Part shown: positions 11,395 through 22,742 of the stretch, piece by piece
Position numbering within the stretch: position 1 is the stretch's first letter
How the letters are laid out: each line of letters starts with the position of its first letter
Source: Myrica gale
Taxonomy: Eukaryota > Streptophyta > Magnoliopsida > Fagales > Myricaceae
NCBI GenBank assembly: GCA_963930655.1
Contig: OZ005611.1
Location: 21,935,001 to 21,999,000, forward strand
Direction of reading: 5' to 3'
Length of the DNA stretch: 64,000 bases
The notes under the pieces: model-generated
What the model was told of the DNA's origin: nothing
Database searches by the model: none
The model's input: only the letters and a program-made list of their open reading frames with translations
Translations under genes and position numbers: made by a program

Positions 11395-11700
11395 TATGTT
11401 AGTTTACTAGGTTTTTTTAAAATTCAAATAGATTCACAAAATTAACACCGAACATATTCAAAATTTAAACACAAACATCAATACATTTTACACAATTTCA
11501 ACAACTTTTTACTATTTTATTCTATATAAATTTTCTCTCTATATTTTTTCACATAACTCCAACACTTTTTTATTAAACAATTACATCAAATTATTTCTCT
11601 CTCTATTTTACACAAACACCGATAAAATACTATTCAACATAAATATTGACCAATTTCTCTAAAATACTAACTTTTTACTCAAATCCAATGTATCCCTAAT
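11395..11700 (+). mobile_element. MITE of the 290-bp AT-rich family
   Basis: Shares long runs with the copies at 18777 and 53340, for example TTTTACACAATTTCAACAAC, TTTTTCACATAACTCCAA and TTTACACAAACACC. Non-coding. No clear TSD was found. Confidence 0.75.
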
Positions 11701-12372
11701 TTCACGACTAGCTGGATGCCTGGAAAGGTGGGAACGCAGTGTGATTGATAAACGGTGCTTTTTCAAGATCTACTACTTAAGCAAAGCAATAGTAATTTTT
11801 TTTTTTTGTCATTTTCGGAGCAGTTCTCTTGTCATTATAGCTAAAGAGATTTCGAGTGATTTGGTGGGGATCTCTACTTCAACTTTTTCACGACATTGCA
11901 CATGACTTCCAGGCCAGATAATTCCAATTATCTCGTCAACCCTTCTTTTTACTGTTCTTGCACAGGCTTGTACCTTTTTATTTTCTTTAATTTGTAGAGT
12001 GGGCTCTCGGGACTAAGCTCAAACGTAGAAGTTGGTTCACCTTCTGTGCCGACCAATATCCTTCCCTTATGGAAACAAACATTTCCTTATCCCAACCTCC
12101 TCCTACGGTTCTTACCAAAGAAAAAACCTCCTAGGGTTTTGTATATCTCTTTGAACTATTACACGTTATTAAGAGTGATTAGTGTTCAGATTGTGCTATA
12201 TATGTTCATGACAAGTTTTTAAAGTCTTAATATAAGAGATAGAGTGTCGAGGTGTGAAGGGGGTAAGTTTTGTTTGGCATTACGTGTACCCGGAAATGAT
12301 GTCCATTATTGAATAAACACCAACCTCAGGGATGGAGCTACTACCCTCTCCTCCCCCGCCCAAAGCCCTCGA

Positions 12373-12494
12373 AGAAAGGTTGTCAAGAGTACTGAGTACG
12401 AACTTGGAGTGACTTCACCAAAATTAGTACGTAGCAAGAAATCTAGAAAGTCACAGAAAGGTTGTCAAGAGTACTGAGTACGAACTTGGAGTGA
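12373..12494. repeat. Repeated ~40-bp block, period 82 bp
   Basis: A block starting AGAAAGGTTGTCAAGAG at 12373 recurs at 12455, exact for about 40 bp, with a non-repeated spacer between. Confidence 0.8.
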
Positions 12495-13664
12495 CGATCC
12501 TCTATGGAGAGTATAGCCCTTGGAGGAACTAGACAAAACCTTAGCTACAATCTTTTTATGTTACGCACTTTATTAGGTCTCAAGTACAAGTACTGAGCAT
12601 TGATATATGCTTAGAAAAAAAAAGTACTGAGCATTGATCAGTCGAGGACTATCAATTTTTAATAACAAAGCCGGGCTCTTGAGTATGAATTCATTTAGTT
12701 CTTTCCGAGGGGTAATCAGGGACGAAGCCAGATATGACTTTTGGGGAGCAAAATAAAAAAAAATTGACCGTGTTTGATTAGTAAAATTTTAAATTACCAT
12801 TTTTTTTATAAAACCAACATCTCCTCAATCTAACGCAAAATAGTTGAAATCTATTTCCAGAAGATGATTCTAGATAGGATGAGAATATTTTAATGCAAGT
12901 CACTGCCGATATGATTAAGAAGGTAACTTTTCAGGTAGTAGATTCTTCTGCAGAAGTTCGTCGATCGTGGATATATATATAGGTTGTTATCGCAAACCTG
13001 TCTGCAGATATTCATTGGCTGTTAGGCTTTCAGGTATGGATTCTTTTCTTTTCTTTCTTTTTTAGCAATTAAGGGAAAAGGGAAAGGCCAGTAAGTGAAG
13101 TTAGAGGTACGAGTAAACAACACATTTTTTAAATAGGTAATTTTTGAAGGATGAGTATCAATTTATAAATTCATGAGTCGCTCAACTTTCTGTCGGTGTG
13201 AGACGAATTTTTCTTTTTCTTACAATTAAGGAGAAAGGGAAATATGTATTTCAAGTATAGTTTCGCATTTGGATATGACATATTTGTATGGTCCAGATCA
13301 TTACCTTCTTACAATATTAGCGTATGTCCAAAACTTTTTTCTTTTCATTGATTTTTGTGTCTCTTGATCGAACTAACTGCCGACACTTTTTTGTATTAAT
13401 CTGTTTGGGATTAGCTGCCGACACACTGGTTAATTGTATCTGGGGGTCATGGTTCAGGTGGCCTTGTCAGACCAAACTTATAAGCGATTTCAATTGGGAT
13501 ACCTCAGTGAACAGGAGCCAGTTGGTAATTTAATTAAGAAATTGCTCACAATGAATATGGAGTAGTAGCTCACACTTCACAGGGCCATTGAAAAGGGAGG
13601 TTAAACAGTTTGGGAACATGATTTCTACACTGCGGATCATGTGACTTTGGTGCCTGATCAATTC

Positions 13665-13980
13665 TGTCAGAGTTTGAAATGAAAAATAAGCGAGAAGAAG
13701 ACAGAGAGCAGATTGTGCAATTGAGCGTAAATTCAATTTGTTCAAATGAGCGACCTGCTCTGTACAATATATACTCGCAGAAAAGAATCAAAGGCTAACT
13801 GTCTAACAAACTAAAGAATACTCTAGAACGAAAGAAGAGAAAGAATATATATAAAAGTAAAATACAGATGGATAAAAGAATATGGCACAGGTCAGCATAA
13901 CGGTGGAGCAGAAGCTAACTGGGCAATGATATCTGCATGCTGCTGTAGTGTTCTGGAGTTAGAAATAGTGTGTCTTAACA
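13665..13980 (-). repeat. 3' LTR of the copia element
   Basis: 316 bp, bounded on the plus strand by TGTCAGAG and CTTAACA, followed by the polypurine tract. It matches the right-hand LTR with about nine differences over 277 aligned bases (near 97%). Confidence 0.9.
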
Positions 13981-16900
13981 CCCCCCGCAAGCTGGAGCGT
14001 AGATGTCATCTATGCCCAGCTTGGAAAAATGAGAGAAAAGCAGAGTGGAGGGCAACGACTTTGTGAAGAGATCGACAAGTTGAGAATCAGAAAGAACGTG
14101 GAAAGTCTTGAGAAGACCAGCCTGAATCTGGTCACGTACGAGATGACAATCCATTTCGATGTGTTTTGTGCGCTCATGAAACACTGGATTAGCAGAGATA
14201 TGGAGAGCCGCCTTATTGTCACAGTATAACGAAGCAGCCTGAGGATGAGGAACTTGGAGGTCATGCAACAAATATCGTAACCATGTAATCTCACAACTAG
14301 TACTAGCCATGACTCTATATTTCGGCCTCAGCCGAAGAACGAGAAACAATGCTCTGTTTCTTGGAACGCCAATAAGCACGAAGAGACAGAGAGGAAGAAG
14401 AGGGGAAGAAAAGACCCTGTCCAGGAGCTCTTTTGAGGTAACGTAACACTTGATGAGCGGCATGAAGGTGCAAGTTAGTAGGGTGCTGCATATACTGACT
14501 AAGTTTCTGAACAGGGTAGCTAATGTCAGGACGAGAAAAAGTGAGGTAGAGCAACCTGCCGACCAAACGTCTATAAGGAGAAGGATCAGGTAATAGAGTG
14601 TCGGACTGTTGACTGAGACGTGTGTTCTGGTCCATGGGCAGTAAGACTGGGCGAGAACCAAGAAGGCCAGAGTCAGCCAATATGTCTAGTGTATATTTAC
14701 GTTGACTGATAAAAAGATCACGACGGGAACGTGCAACATCAAGACCGAGAAAAATATCGGAGGTCCCCGAGAGTTTTGATCTTGAACTGGGCATTCAGAA
14801 AAACTTGAAGAAAATCAATGGATGACAAATCAGAGCTTGCAACGATGATATCATCCACGTCAACTAAGAGAGCCATGAAGGAAGAATCTCGGTGAAATCT
14901 AAACAAACTGTAATCAGCCTCGGACTGGTAAAAGCCATAAGAAAGCAAGGCAGAGGAGGACCGAGAATACCACTGACGAGATGCCTGTTTAAGGCCATAT
15001 AAACTTTTCTGGAGACGACATACTTGATTCGGCTGAGCAGCAGTATACCCAGGAGGAAGTGTCATGTACACTTCTTCGTCCAAAGTACCATGTAGAAAGG
15101 CATTTTGTACGTCAAATTGTTTGAGAAACCAACCCTTAGAAGAGGCCACAGCAAGCAAGCAACGGACGGTGGAAAGCTTAGCAACCGGAGAGAATGTTTC
15201 GTGGTAGTCGATACCTTCCCGTTGGGTGTACCACTTTGCAACCAAACAGGCTTTAAGTCGCTCAAGGCTGCCATCGGAGTTGTATTTAAGCTTAAACACC
15301 CATTTGCATCCAATGAGTGTTTTTCCAGGTGGCAGATCAGTCAAGGACCATGTCTTGTTAAGTTCAAGGGCAGTCAATTTAGAAATCGTGGCTTTACGCC
15401 AGTTAGCATCTTTCACAGCAATATGATAAGAAGTGGGTTCAATGTGAGATGAAATGGAAGTAGTGAAAGCACGGAAATGAGAAGAAAGCTTATGATAAGA
15501 AAGAGTGTGAGAAAGAGAAAATGGAGTACCTGCATGTAATTCAGAAGCAGCAGGCTGAGATGAGGAACATATGTTGCACATAGCCTGCTGGCAGTGGTAA
15601 TCCCGCAGAAATTGAGGTGCAGATTTCTGGTGAGAATACCTGCGGAGAGGTGCTGGAGAAATTGGTTGAACCAAAGGAGAAATATTAGGTATCTCAGGAG
15701 AGGATGGTCCTAGAGGTAGTGGTATGGATTGGTCAGGTAGGGAGACAAGTGAGTCAACAGGTGTGGTAGATGGTGTGGTGGAAGAGGAATGTGGTGAGTT
15801 TGTACGAGGAGAGGATGGAGGATAAGTGGTGAGGTCTGGAAGGACTTTAGTAAAGACAAAGGGTGTAGAAATATCAGAAGTGAGAGGTGTTTTGTGAAGA
15901 GGGAATATGGTTTCGTGAAAGAGAACATTGCGGGAAATAAAAATGGTATGAGTGTGAATGTCCAGCAATTTGTACCCTTTAATGCCGAAAGGGTACCCAA
16001 TAAAAAACAACAGCTCTACTACGAGGATCGAATTTCTTTCTTCCTTGAGATAAGGTAGTAGCAAAAGCAAGGCAACCAAAAACCTTAAGGTGGTTATAGG
16101 AGGGTGCAGTACCAAAAAGAACTTCAAAGGGGGATAAGTTGTGTAGTAGAGGTGAAGGGATGCGGTTTATAAGATAAGTTGCAGTCATAATACAATATGT
16201 CCAGTATTTGAGAGGAAGGTTGGACTGATATTTGAGGGCCCTAGCAACTTGGAGAAGGTGTTGGTGCTTGCGTTCAACGATGCCATTTTGGCGGGGGGGT
16301 TTCTACACATGTACGTTGGTGAATAATACCTTTATGTGCATAGAATTCAGGTAAGTGAAATTCAAGTCCATTATCACTGCGAATGGTTTTAATTTTGGTG
16401 CTAAATTGAGTCTCGACCAAAGCTACAAATGAGTGGATATAGGTCTTAGCATCAGATTTTGTTTTCAACATATAAGTCTAAGTGCATTTGGAGAGATCCT
16501 CAACAATAGTAAGAAAATAACGATGTCCATTATATGAAGGTGTAGCACAAGGACCCCATACATCTAAATGCACTAGTTCGAAAATAGATGAAGAAATATG
16601 ACTGCTGTCATTAAATGGTAATTTGTGTTGCTTTGCAAGAGGGCAAATGAGACAAGGATTCGGTGAAGGAAATGTAGTGACAGTAGGATCTGTGATAAGC
16701 TTGAATCTGGAATCTGATAAATGGCTTAAACGGTAGTGCCAGAGATTAAACAAAGGACAAGTATTGGTTGTAGTGGTCATGACCGAAGTCTGATGGGCTC
16801 TGTATTTGGCAAGAGTATCAGCAAGATCTGATGGGGATGACTTTCTTTTCTCCAAATAATATAGCCCATGTGCAACATTACCCTTCCCAATCGTCAGCCA

Positions 16901-18417
16901 TGTTGCAAGGTCCTGAATAAAACATACATTAGGTAAGAAAACAAACAACATTAAAGTTGATCAGACAATTTTCGTGCAGACAGTAAATTAAAGTTGAATG
17001 AAGGAATACAAAGTAGATTTCCAGAGTGATAGTTTCGGTCAATTGAACTGTATCGATGTGTGATACAGAGACACATGCCCCAATTTGGTAGTTTAACTAG
17101 ATAAGAGGCTTTAGAGGTGACTTTTGAAAGAAGGGAGGTGCTGCAGACCATGTGGTCTGTAGCACCTGTGTCTATGATCCATGTAGTGTCATTAGTGATG
17201 TGTGAATTGACAGAAAAATAGATGGAGATACCAGACATGGCAGGGAAATTTGTAGAAGAGGAAGAACCAATGGTCTGTATATGGTTTGCGGAAGGAGTTG
17301 CTGTGATAGGATCCTTGGTCTTGAGTAAAGCCATGAGTTCATGAATTTGCCCCTTTGTTAACAAACCAGGTTCATCATTGTCATCCTCAGAAAAATTTTC
17401 TCCAGAAGTTTGATTCACAGATCCTCCAAGAACTTTGGTTTTGTTGAAGAACTTATGTCCAGGTGGGTACCCGTGTAATTTATAACATCGACCCATAGTG
17501 TGGCCGTTCATTTCACAGTGGGAGCATATAGGTGCTTTAGCATTACCAACTTTAAAACAGGTATCAAAGGAATGTCCAGTGATCTTGCAATGAGAACATA
17601 ACAGTTTGCCCTATTTGAAATTTCCATGTTGTTTGTGGGATTTCGAAAAACCCTCGGTACGTCGAGTAAGAAGAGGAACATTCTCAGAACCAATATTGCC
17701 AGAGAGAACTTGTCGTTGTCGTTCCTGTTGTTGTACATAAGAAAACACTTTAGTAACAACAGGTAAAGGATCAATCATCATAACTTGGTTTCGCATATTG
17801 GAGTAGGAGTCATAAAGACCCATGAGGAATTGTATTACACAATCCCGCTGGTACCGTTCAGAAAGAGATTTCAGGTTTCCACAATTGCAAGGAGAAAGGG
17901 GATCATAGATGGCCAGCTCATCCCATACTTTTTTGAGCTTTCCATAGTATATACTCACAGTGTCATCGCCTTGGACATGATTTGAAAGAGTTTTCTTAAG
18001 TTCATAAATACGAGGACTATTTTGTTGAGCAAAACGATCTCGAAGTTCATTCCAAATCTCATGAGCATCATCTACAAAGGCCACACTAGACCTAAGAGAA
18101 ATACTGATCGAGTTTTGCAGCTAGGAGACGACCATATCATTGCATTGTTCCCAGCTGTTGAATAAGGGGTCAGTAGAGGAAGGTCGGGGTAGAGATCCAT
18201 CTATGAACCCAAGTTTGCTCTTGGCACGAAGAGCACGTTGTATAGCTCTTGACCAAGTAGCATGGTTCTCGGTTGTAAGGAGCTCTGTTACAAGAATAGT
18301 TCCTGGTTTGTCTGAGGTTTCTAAACGGTGAGGGCTATCACTATCGGCGTGGAAGGTTTGATTGGAGGTGTAAGTGAAGAGGTTTCTTCTTCGGTAGTCA
18401 TTGTGGCTCTGATACCA

Positions 18418-18694
18418 TATCAGAGTTTGAAATGAAAAATAAGCAAGAAGAAAACAGAGAGCAGATTGTGCAATTGAGCGTAAATTCAATTTGTTCAAAT
18501 GAGCGACCTGCTCTATACAATATATACTCGCAGAAAAGAATCAAAGGCTAACTGTCTAACAAACTAAAGAATACTCTAGAACGAAAGAAGAGAAAGAATA
18601 TATATAAAAGTAAAATACAGATGGATAAAAGAATATGGCACAGGTCAGCATATCGGTGAAGTAGAAGCTGACTGGGCAATGATATATGCATGCT
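18418..18694 (-). repeat. 5' LTR of the copia element
   Basis: About 277 bp matching the left LTR and directly abutting the primer-binding site. It is shorter than the left copy, and no 5-bp TSD could be identified. Confidence 0.9.
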
Positions 18695-18776
18695 AAACAA
18701 ATCAATCAAATAATAAGAGCTTAAAAAGCGTGAATCCAGAGCTACAAAGTCCAAAAAGAAGTATGAAAACAGGGAT

Positions 18777-19080
18777 ATGTTCGTTTTCACACTATTTTCA
18801 GGATTCTAAGTATATTCACACTACTATCATCGAACATATTCAGAATTCAAACACAAACACCAATACATTTTACACAATCTCTAACAATTTTTTTAATTTT
18901 TTATTCAACATAAATTTTCTTTCTATACTTTTTCACATAACTCCAATACTTTTTTATTTAACAATTACATCAAATCATTTCTCTCTCCACTTTACACAAA
19001 CACCAATAAAACATTATTAAACATAAATATTCACAACTTCTCTAAAATTCTACATTTTTACTCAAAACAAACATAACCCA
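18777..19080 (+). mobile_element. MITE of the 290-bp AT-rich family
   Basis: Best-delimited copy of the family. The ends ATGTTCGTTTT (left) and AAAACAAACATAACCC (right) are near inverted repeats. The inside shares long runs with 11395 and 53340. Non-coding. Confidence 0.75.
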
Positions 19081-19129
19081 GAGCTCCTTTTTCCCTTTTG
19101 CACAGGGGACCTCAAAAGATAATCTACCA

Positions 19130-19335
19130 TATTCGTTTGGAAAGAATTTTAATAATATTATGAATATTTAAGTGATGTTTGAACTTTATTGATATATGTA
19201 TAAAAATTATTGAGTTGTATTGAAGTGTGTAAAAAAATAATGTTGAGTTATCGTGTATGAATAATATTAGAAATATAAATTTAAAAAGTTGAATTCAAAT
19301 TCTAAAATTTTTAACCAAAATAACGTGACCCTGAT
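19130..19335 (+). mobile_element. AT-rich MITE, second family, copy 1
   Basis: Shares AATATAAATTTAAAAAGTTG and GAACTTTATTGATAT-like runs in the same order with 21080-21250, and so is a repeat family member. Ends not resolved. Confidence 0.5.
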
Positions 19336-21079
19336 CTTCCAAATTCCAGTCATCGATATAAACCGTTGGTTTTCTCTCCTTTTGATCCCCCGCTTCTTTT
19401 TCACTCTTTCTGCCAAGACGCGTATATTGCTTACAGTGCATGCAAGGAAAACAAGCTATCTTTTCACATTATATTTGCTAAGATTAGTCGATCTCCGACC
19501 TCACTCAGACATTGACAAACGGGTAGCCAATTGGAGGAGTGAGTGAGAGAAGGAAGAATATGAGCACGAGTAACCAATTCCTTTCTGAAGAACTTTTTCT
19601 CCAACCTCGTCTTTATACGGTTCCTTTTGTAATGAGTCTCGGGTGACTTTGGTGCCAAGTTCAGGGTACTAATTAGTCAATATTCGCAGGGCAGCTCCAG
19701 TCTCCAAGAGAAACCATGTGACTGCGATTTTTTGCCTTTTGGTTGGAATATTAGTACCTTAGATGGGTAGCTGAGGGGTTTTGGCAAGCATCGAGATGCA
19801 TTAAGAAAAGGTTTCAAGGCATAGATTTGTAGAGGGGTGACTGGCTAGGTGAGGAGGGAACTGCACAGTAAGCCCAAATCCCTCTCAAATTCAAAACTTT
19901 GGGTCTTGAGTTCCTGGAGATCTATAATGGCCCAATAATATAGTAATAGACCAACCGGAGGTTTACTAAAAACCACGACGACTGGTCAAATTGATTACAA
20001 TATGGGCAAGTGTAGGCACAGCACCGTTTCCTTGCATGTGGATTGAACTTTTACTCTTCAATACTGATATTGATAATAAAGGATTCGTCAGTTAGATTTA
20101 GGTATAAATTGGAATATTCCCCTTACCAAGTTCTGTTAAATCTAAAAAGATTAAAAGGCAACAACAACCAACGCTACCTGGTAAAGTCGTTCGACTGACT
20201 GACAGTAGATGTCCTTCAGATAGCGGCACACTGCATTTGGTCAAAACATCTGAATTCTGCTTTTGCACGACTCCGTGACCAGATGAAGTGCAACCGACCG
20301 TGTTTCTCTCTCGGGTGGGAAATCCCCTCAACCGCAGCGTGTTTTGCAAGTGTTGTATTGTACGCACAATTAGGGTGGGTCTGTTGTAAAATTTTTGTAT
20401 GTTTAAAATTTTAGGTATTAGTTTAGTGAAAAAGTGAAGAAAGATAATTTTTTATAGTGAAAAGTTATGATTTGATGGGAGAGAGATTATATTGTAGTAT
20501 TTTATTGTGAGAAGTTGCAAACGGACCCTTAGGTTATGTTTGTGTTGAAAAATTTTTGGTATTGAGTTTAGTGTTGATATTGAGTTTAGTGAAAAAGTGA
20601 AGAGGTAATTGTTTATATTTTTTTAATTTTTATATTTTTTTATGGAAGAGATTATATTATAGTATTTTATTATAAATTGGTGAAATATTTTATAAAATTT
20701 TTGGTGCAAACACAGCTAGAGAAGTAACCCAGTTTTATTCGCTATCCATCCATCCACGTGAAACCAACGTCATAAACAATTAATTGATAAGCAAACGTCA
20801 ACGATTTCGGGGGCCTACTACGAGCATGGCCTACTCCAAGCAGAGGGCTTTGTTTGACAGTGCCCACTAGGCCGAAGGAGTTTTTGAAGGAAATCGTCCC
20901 CTTAGACCACGTTAACGGCATTCGCTAAACTAAAACAACTTTTCCTGAGCCGTATGTTCGAGAGTTCATTGCGCACATATTTCGTGGTTATGCGCATATC
21001 TCCAAGTAAGGAAAAACATTTGTTCCTCTCTTTTCTTCACATATGCATGACAATCAATGACACGTTGGTTTTAAAAAAA
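19336..21079. other. Spacer with MITE-like repeats
   Basis: No gene is recognised. At 20370-20550 (GGGTGGGTCTGTTG ... CAAACGGACCCTTA) and 20551-20720 (GGTTATGTTTGTG ... TGCAAACACAGC), two related MITE-like units lie back to back. Confidence 0.4.
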
Positions 21080-21250
21080 TTTGTTAGAATTCTAATAGTT
21101 TAAATATTTAGGTGATATTTGAGCTTTATTGATATGCATGTAAAAATTATATTGATATATATATAAAAAGTAATTGAATTGTATTCGTGCGCGCAAGAGT
21201 AATATTAGGAATATAAATTTAAAAAGTTGAATTCAAACTTTTTAGCCACA
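21080..21250 (+). mobile_element. AT-rich MITE, second family, copy 2
   Basis: Same family as 19130-19335, sharing AATATAAATTTAAAAAGTTG. Non-coding. Confidence 0.5.
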
Positions 21251-21500
21251 TACAGCGAACTTGTCTCACTTGCCTGGCTAGTCAAACCTGACTATTTTAG
21301 ATCTCGATTCGATTTACATACTGATCACCCTATTGATTCAACCTTATTCTCTTTCTAACAGTCTAAAACCAAAATGACTACAATCCCAAAAGAAGCTGGT
21401 AGTTACGACATGAATTAGAACCCAATACAAGGGTCGTTGCTTGACCCCTTCTCTAAAGGGGCTTATGCACTCCGCTTGTTACCTTCTCTTGTTCTGGGAC

Positions 21501-22169
21501 TAGGGGTGAATAACGGTAGTGTAGGTGACGGTTTGGTAAAAATCGTCACCGTCACTGCAATTGACGGAATCACATAATTGACACGGTCACCGCACCGTTG
21601 GCATGATAACTGCTCTTGCCGGTGACGGTATTAACGGTAACGGTTATACGGTAACCGCTTAAACCGTATAACTGCTGTGCCAAAAAATGGGCTTTTCCTT
21701 GGGCTTTCATTTTTTCACTATTTTGGGTTCTAACATAATATCATAATCAATAATCATATCAAATGGACACAAATAGCATAATATATTCAAACATAATATC
21801 ATAATAATTAATAATCATAACAAAAATAATAAATTGTCCAAAAGTGCAACATAATATCATATTCAAACACAAAGATTAAAGTCTAATAAAAGTGTAACAA
21901 TGTGACATAAATCAACTAACATATTCTAACAAAAGCTCAACAAAAGTATGTCACATAATCAATAATCATCTTAAGTCTCAACTAGGAGTGGTAAACGGTA
22001 GTGTAGGTGACGATTTGGCAAAAACCGTCACTGTCACCGCAATTGACAGAATCATATATTTGACACCGTCACCGCACGACTAAGGCACAATAACCGCACT
22101 TACCAGTTACAATAGCGGTGACGATTTTAACGGTTAAAACGGCCACCGCTAATACAAATGAACACCCCA
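21501..22169. mobile_element. Dimeric hAT MITE, GGTGACGGT-rich
   Basis: 669 bp with ends TAGGGGTGAA and TGAACACCCCA. The flanking 8-bp TSDs TCTGGGAC (21493-21500) and TCTGAGAC (22170-22177) match at 7 of 8. The inside is crowded with GGTGACGG/CCGTCACC words. A second start-like block, AGGAGTGGTAAACGGTAGTG near 21986, repeats the first 180 bp, so the element looks like two units joined. Confidence 0.75.
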
Positions 22170-22742
22170 TCTGAGACATCGATCTCTACCTACCCTTCTC
22201 GTCTGATACGATAAACAAAATTGATCTCATGGGCTCTAGTTATAGTCTCATTGTCATATTCCAGCCAAATTTTGTTTCTCCTTCCTCCGAACATGCCCTA
22301 AGACTACAGCTCACTTCATAAAAAAAAATTATAAAATTATAAAAAAATTGATTTTTTTTAAAATTTTGATAAAATTGTAAATATATATACATATATAGAT
22401 TAAATAATGAGAGAGAAGCTGAAATTGAGTCAACCATTACGAGTCACTTGATATAAAAAGAACCGGAACGAATGAACCACTACAATTTCCTTTACTATAC
22501 AAGGCGGTTGCAAAACGCTTTACTAGGGCAAAATTCACCTTTCATCTACGATCCCAAAAGACTCTTCCACTAAATAGCTCACCAAAACCAAAACCCAAAT
22601 CTATAACATGCTTTCCCAAAGTAGCAGGGGACTATAACACACAATATAATCCCCATAATTGAACAAGGGATTCCAAGACTTGACTTCAAAAACCCAAAAA
22701 CCTCTGCAACATATATGCTATCAACCATAAGAGAGCAAACTA
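22170..22742. other. 3' flank of the WD40 gene
   Basis: Spacer, then the probable 3' UTR of the minus-strand WD40 gene (about 22450-22742). No other feature is seen. Confidence 0.4.

Larger units (their letters stand above)
10159..13664. other. Spacer with small repeats, no gene seen
   Basis: A (TA)n(CA)n microsatellite follows the hAT MITE at about 10153-10185. There is a MITE at 11395-11700, an 82-bp-period repeat at 12373-12494, and a hAT-like terminus CAGGGACGAAGCCAG near 12718 without a visible partner. The open frames at 10393, 10767 and 13324 have no recognisable content. Confidence 0.4.
13665..18694 (-). mobile_element. Ty1/copia LTR retrotransposon, broken
   Basis: About 5.0 kb, minus strand, in copia order: gag with a CCHC knuckle (about 18500-17490), aspartic protease (DTGATDHM, near 17175), GAG-pre-integrase and integrase (about 16760-15980), reverse transcriptase of the RVT_2 type (about 15400-14750) and RNase H (about 14330-14030). 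A 13-bp primer-binding site typical of initiator-Met tRNA abuts the right LTR (18405-18417), and a C-run on the plus strand (polypurine on the coding strand) abuts the left LTR at 13981. Short LTRs and the gag type recall the Ale/Retrofit lineage, not proven. The coding region is broken in roughly seven or more places, so this is a fossil. LTR divergence suggests insertion within the last few million years. Confidence 0.95.

Noticed and set aside
12718-12850. hAT element starting CAGGGACGAAGCCAG
   Set aside because: Only one terminus is visible; no matching end or TSD was found.
14029-14229. Plus-strand open frames inside the copia element (14029, 15105, 15226, 17785, 18140)
   Set aside because: They are antisense shadows of the element's own coding region.
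18694-18776. Target-site duplication for the copia element
   Set aside because: The 5 bp beside the left LTR has no counterpart to the right.
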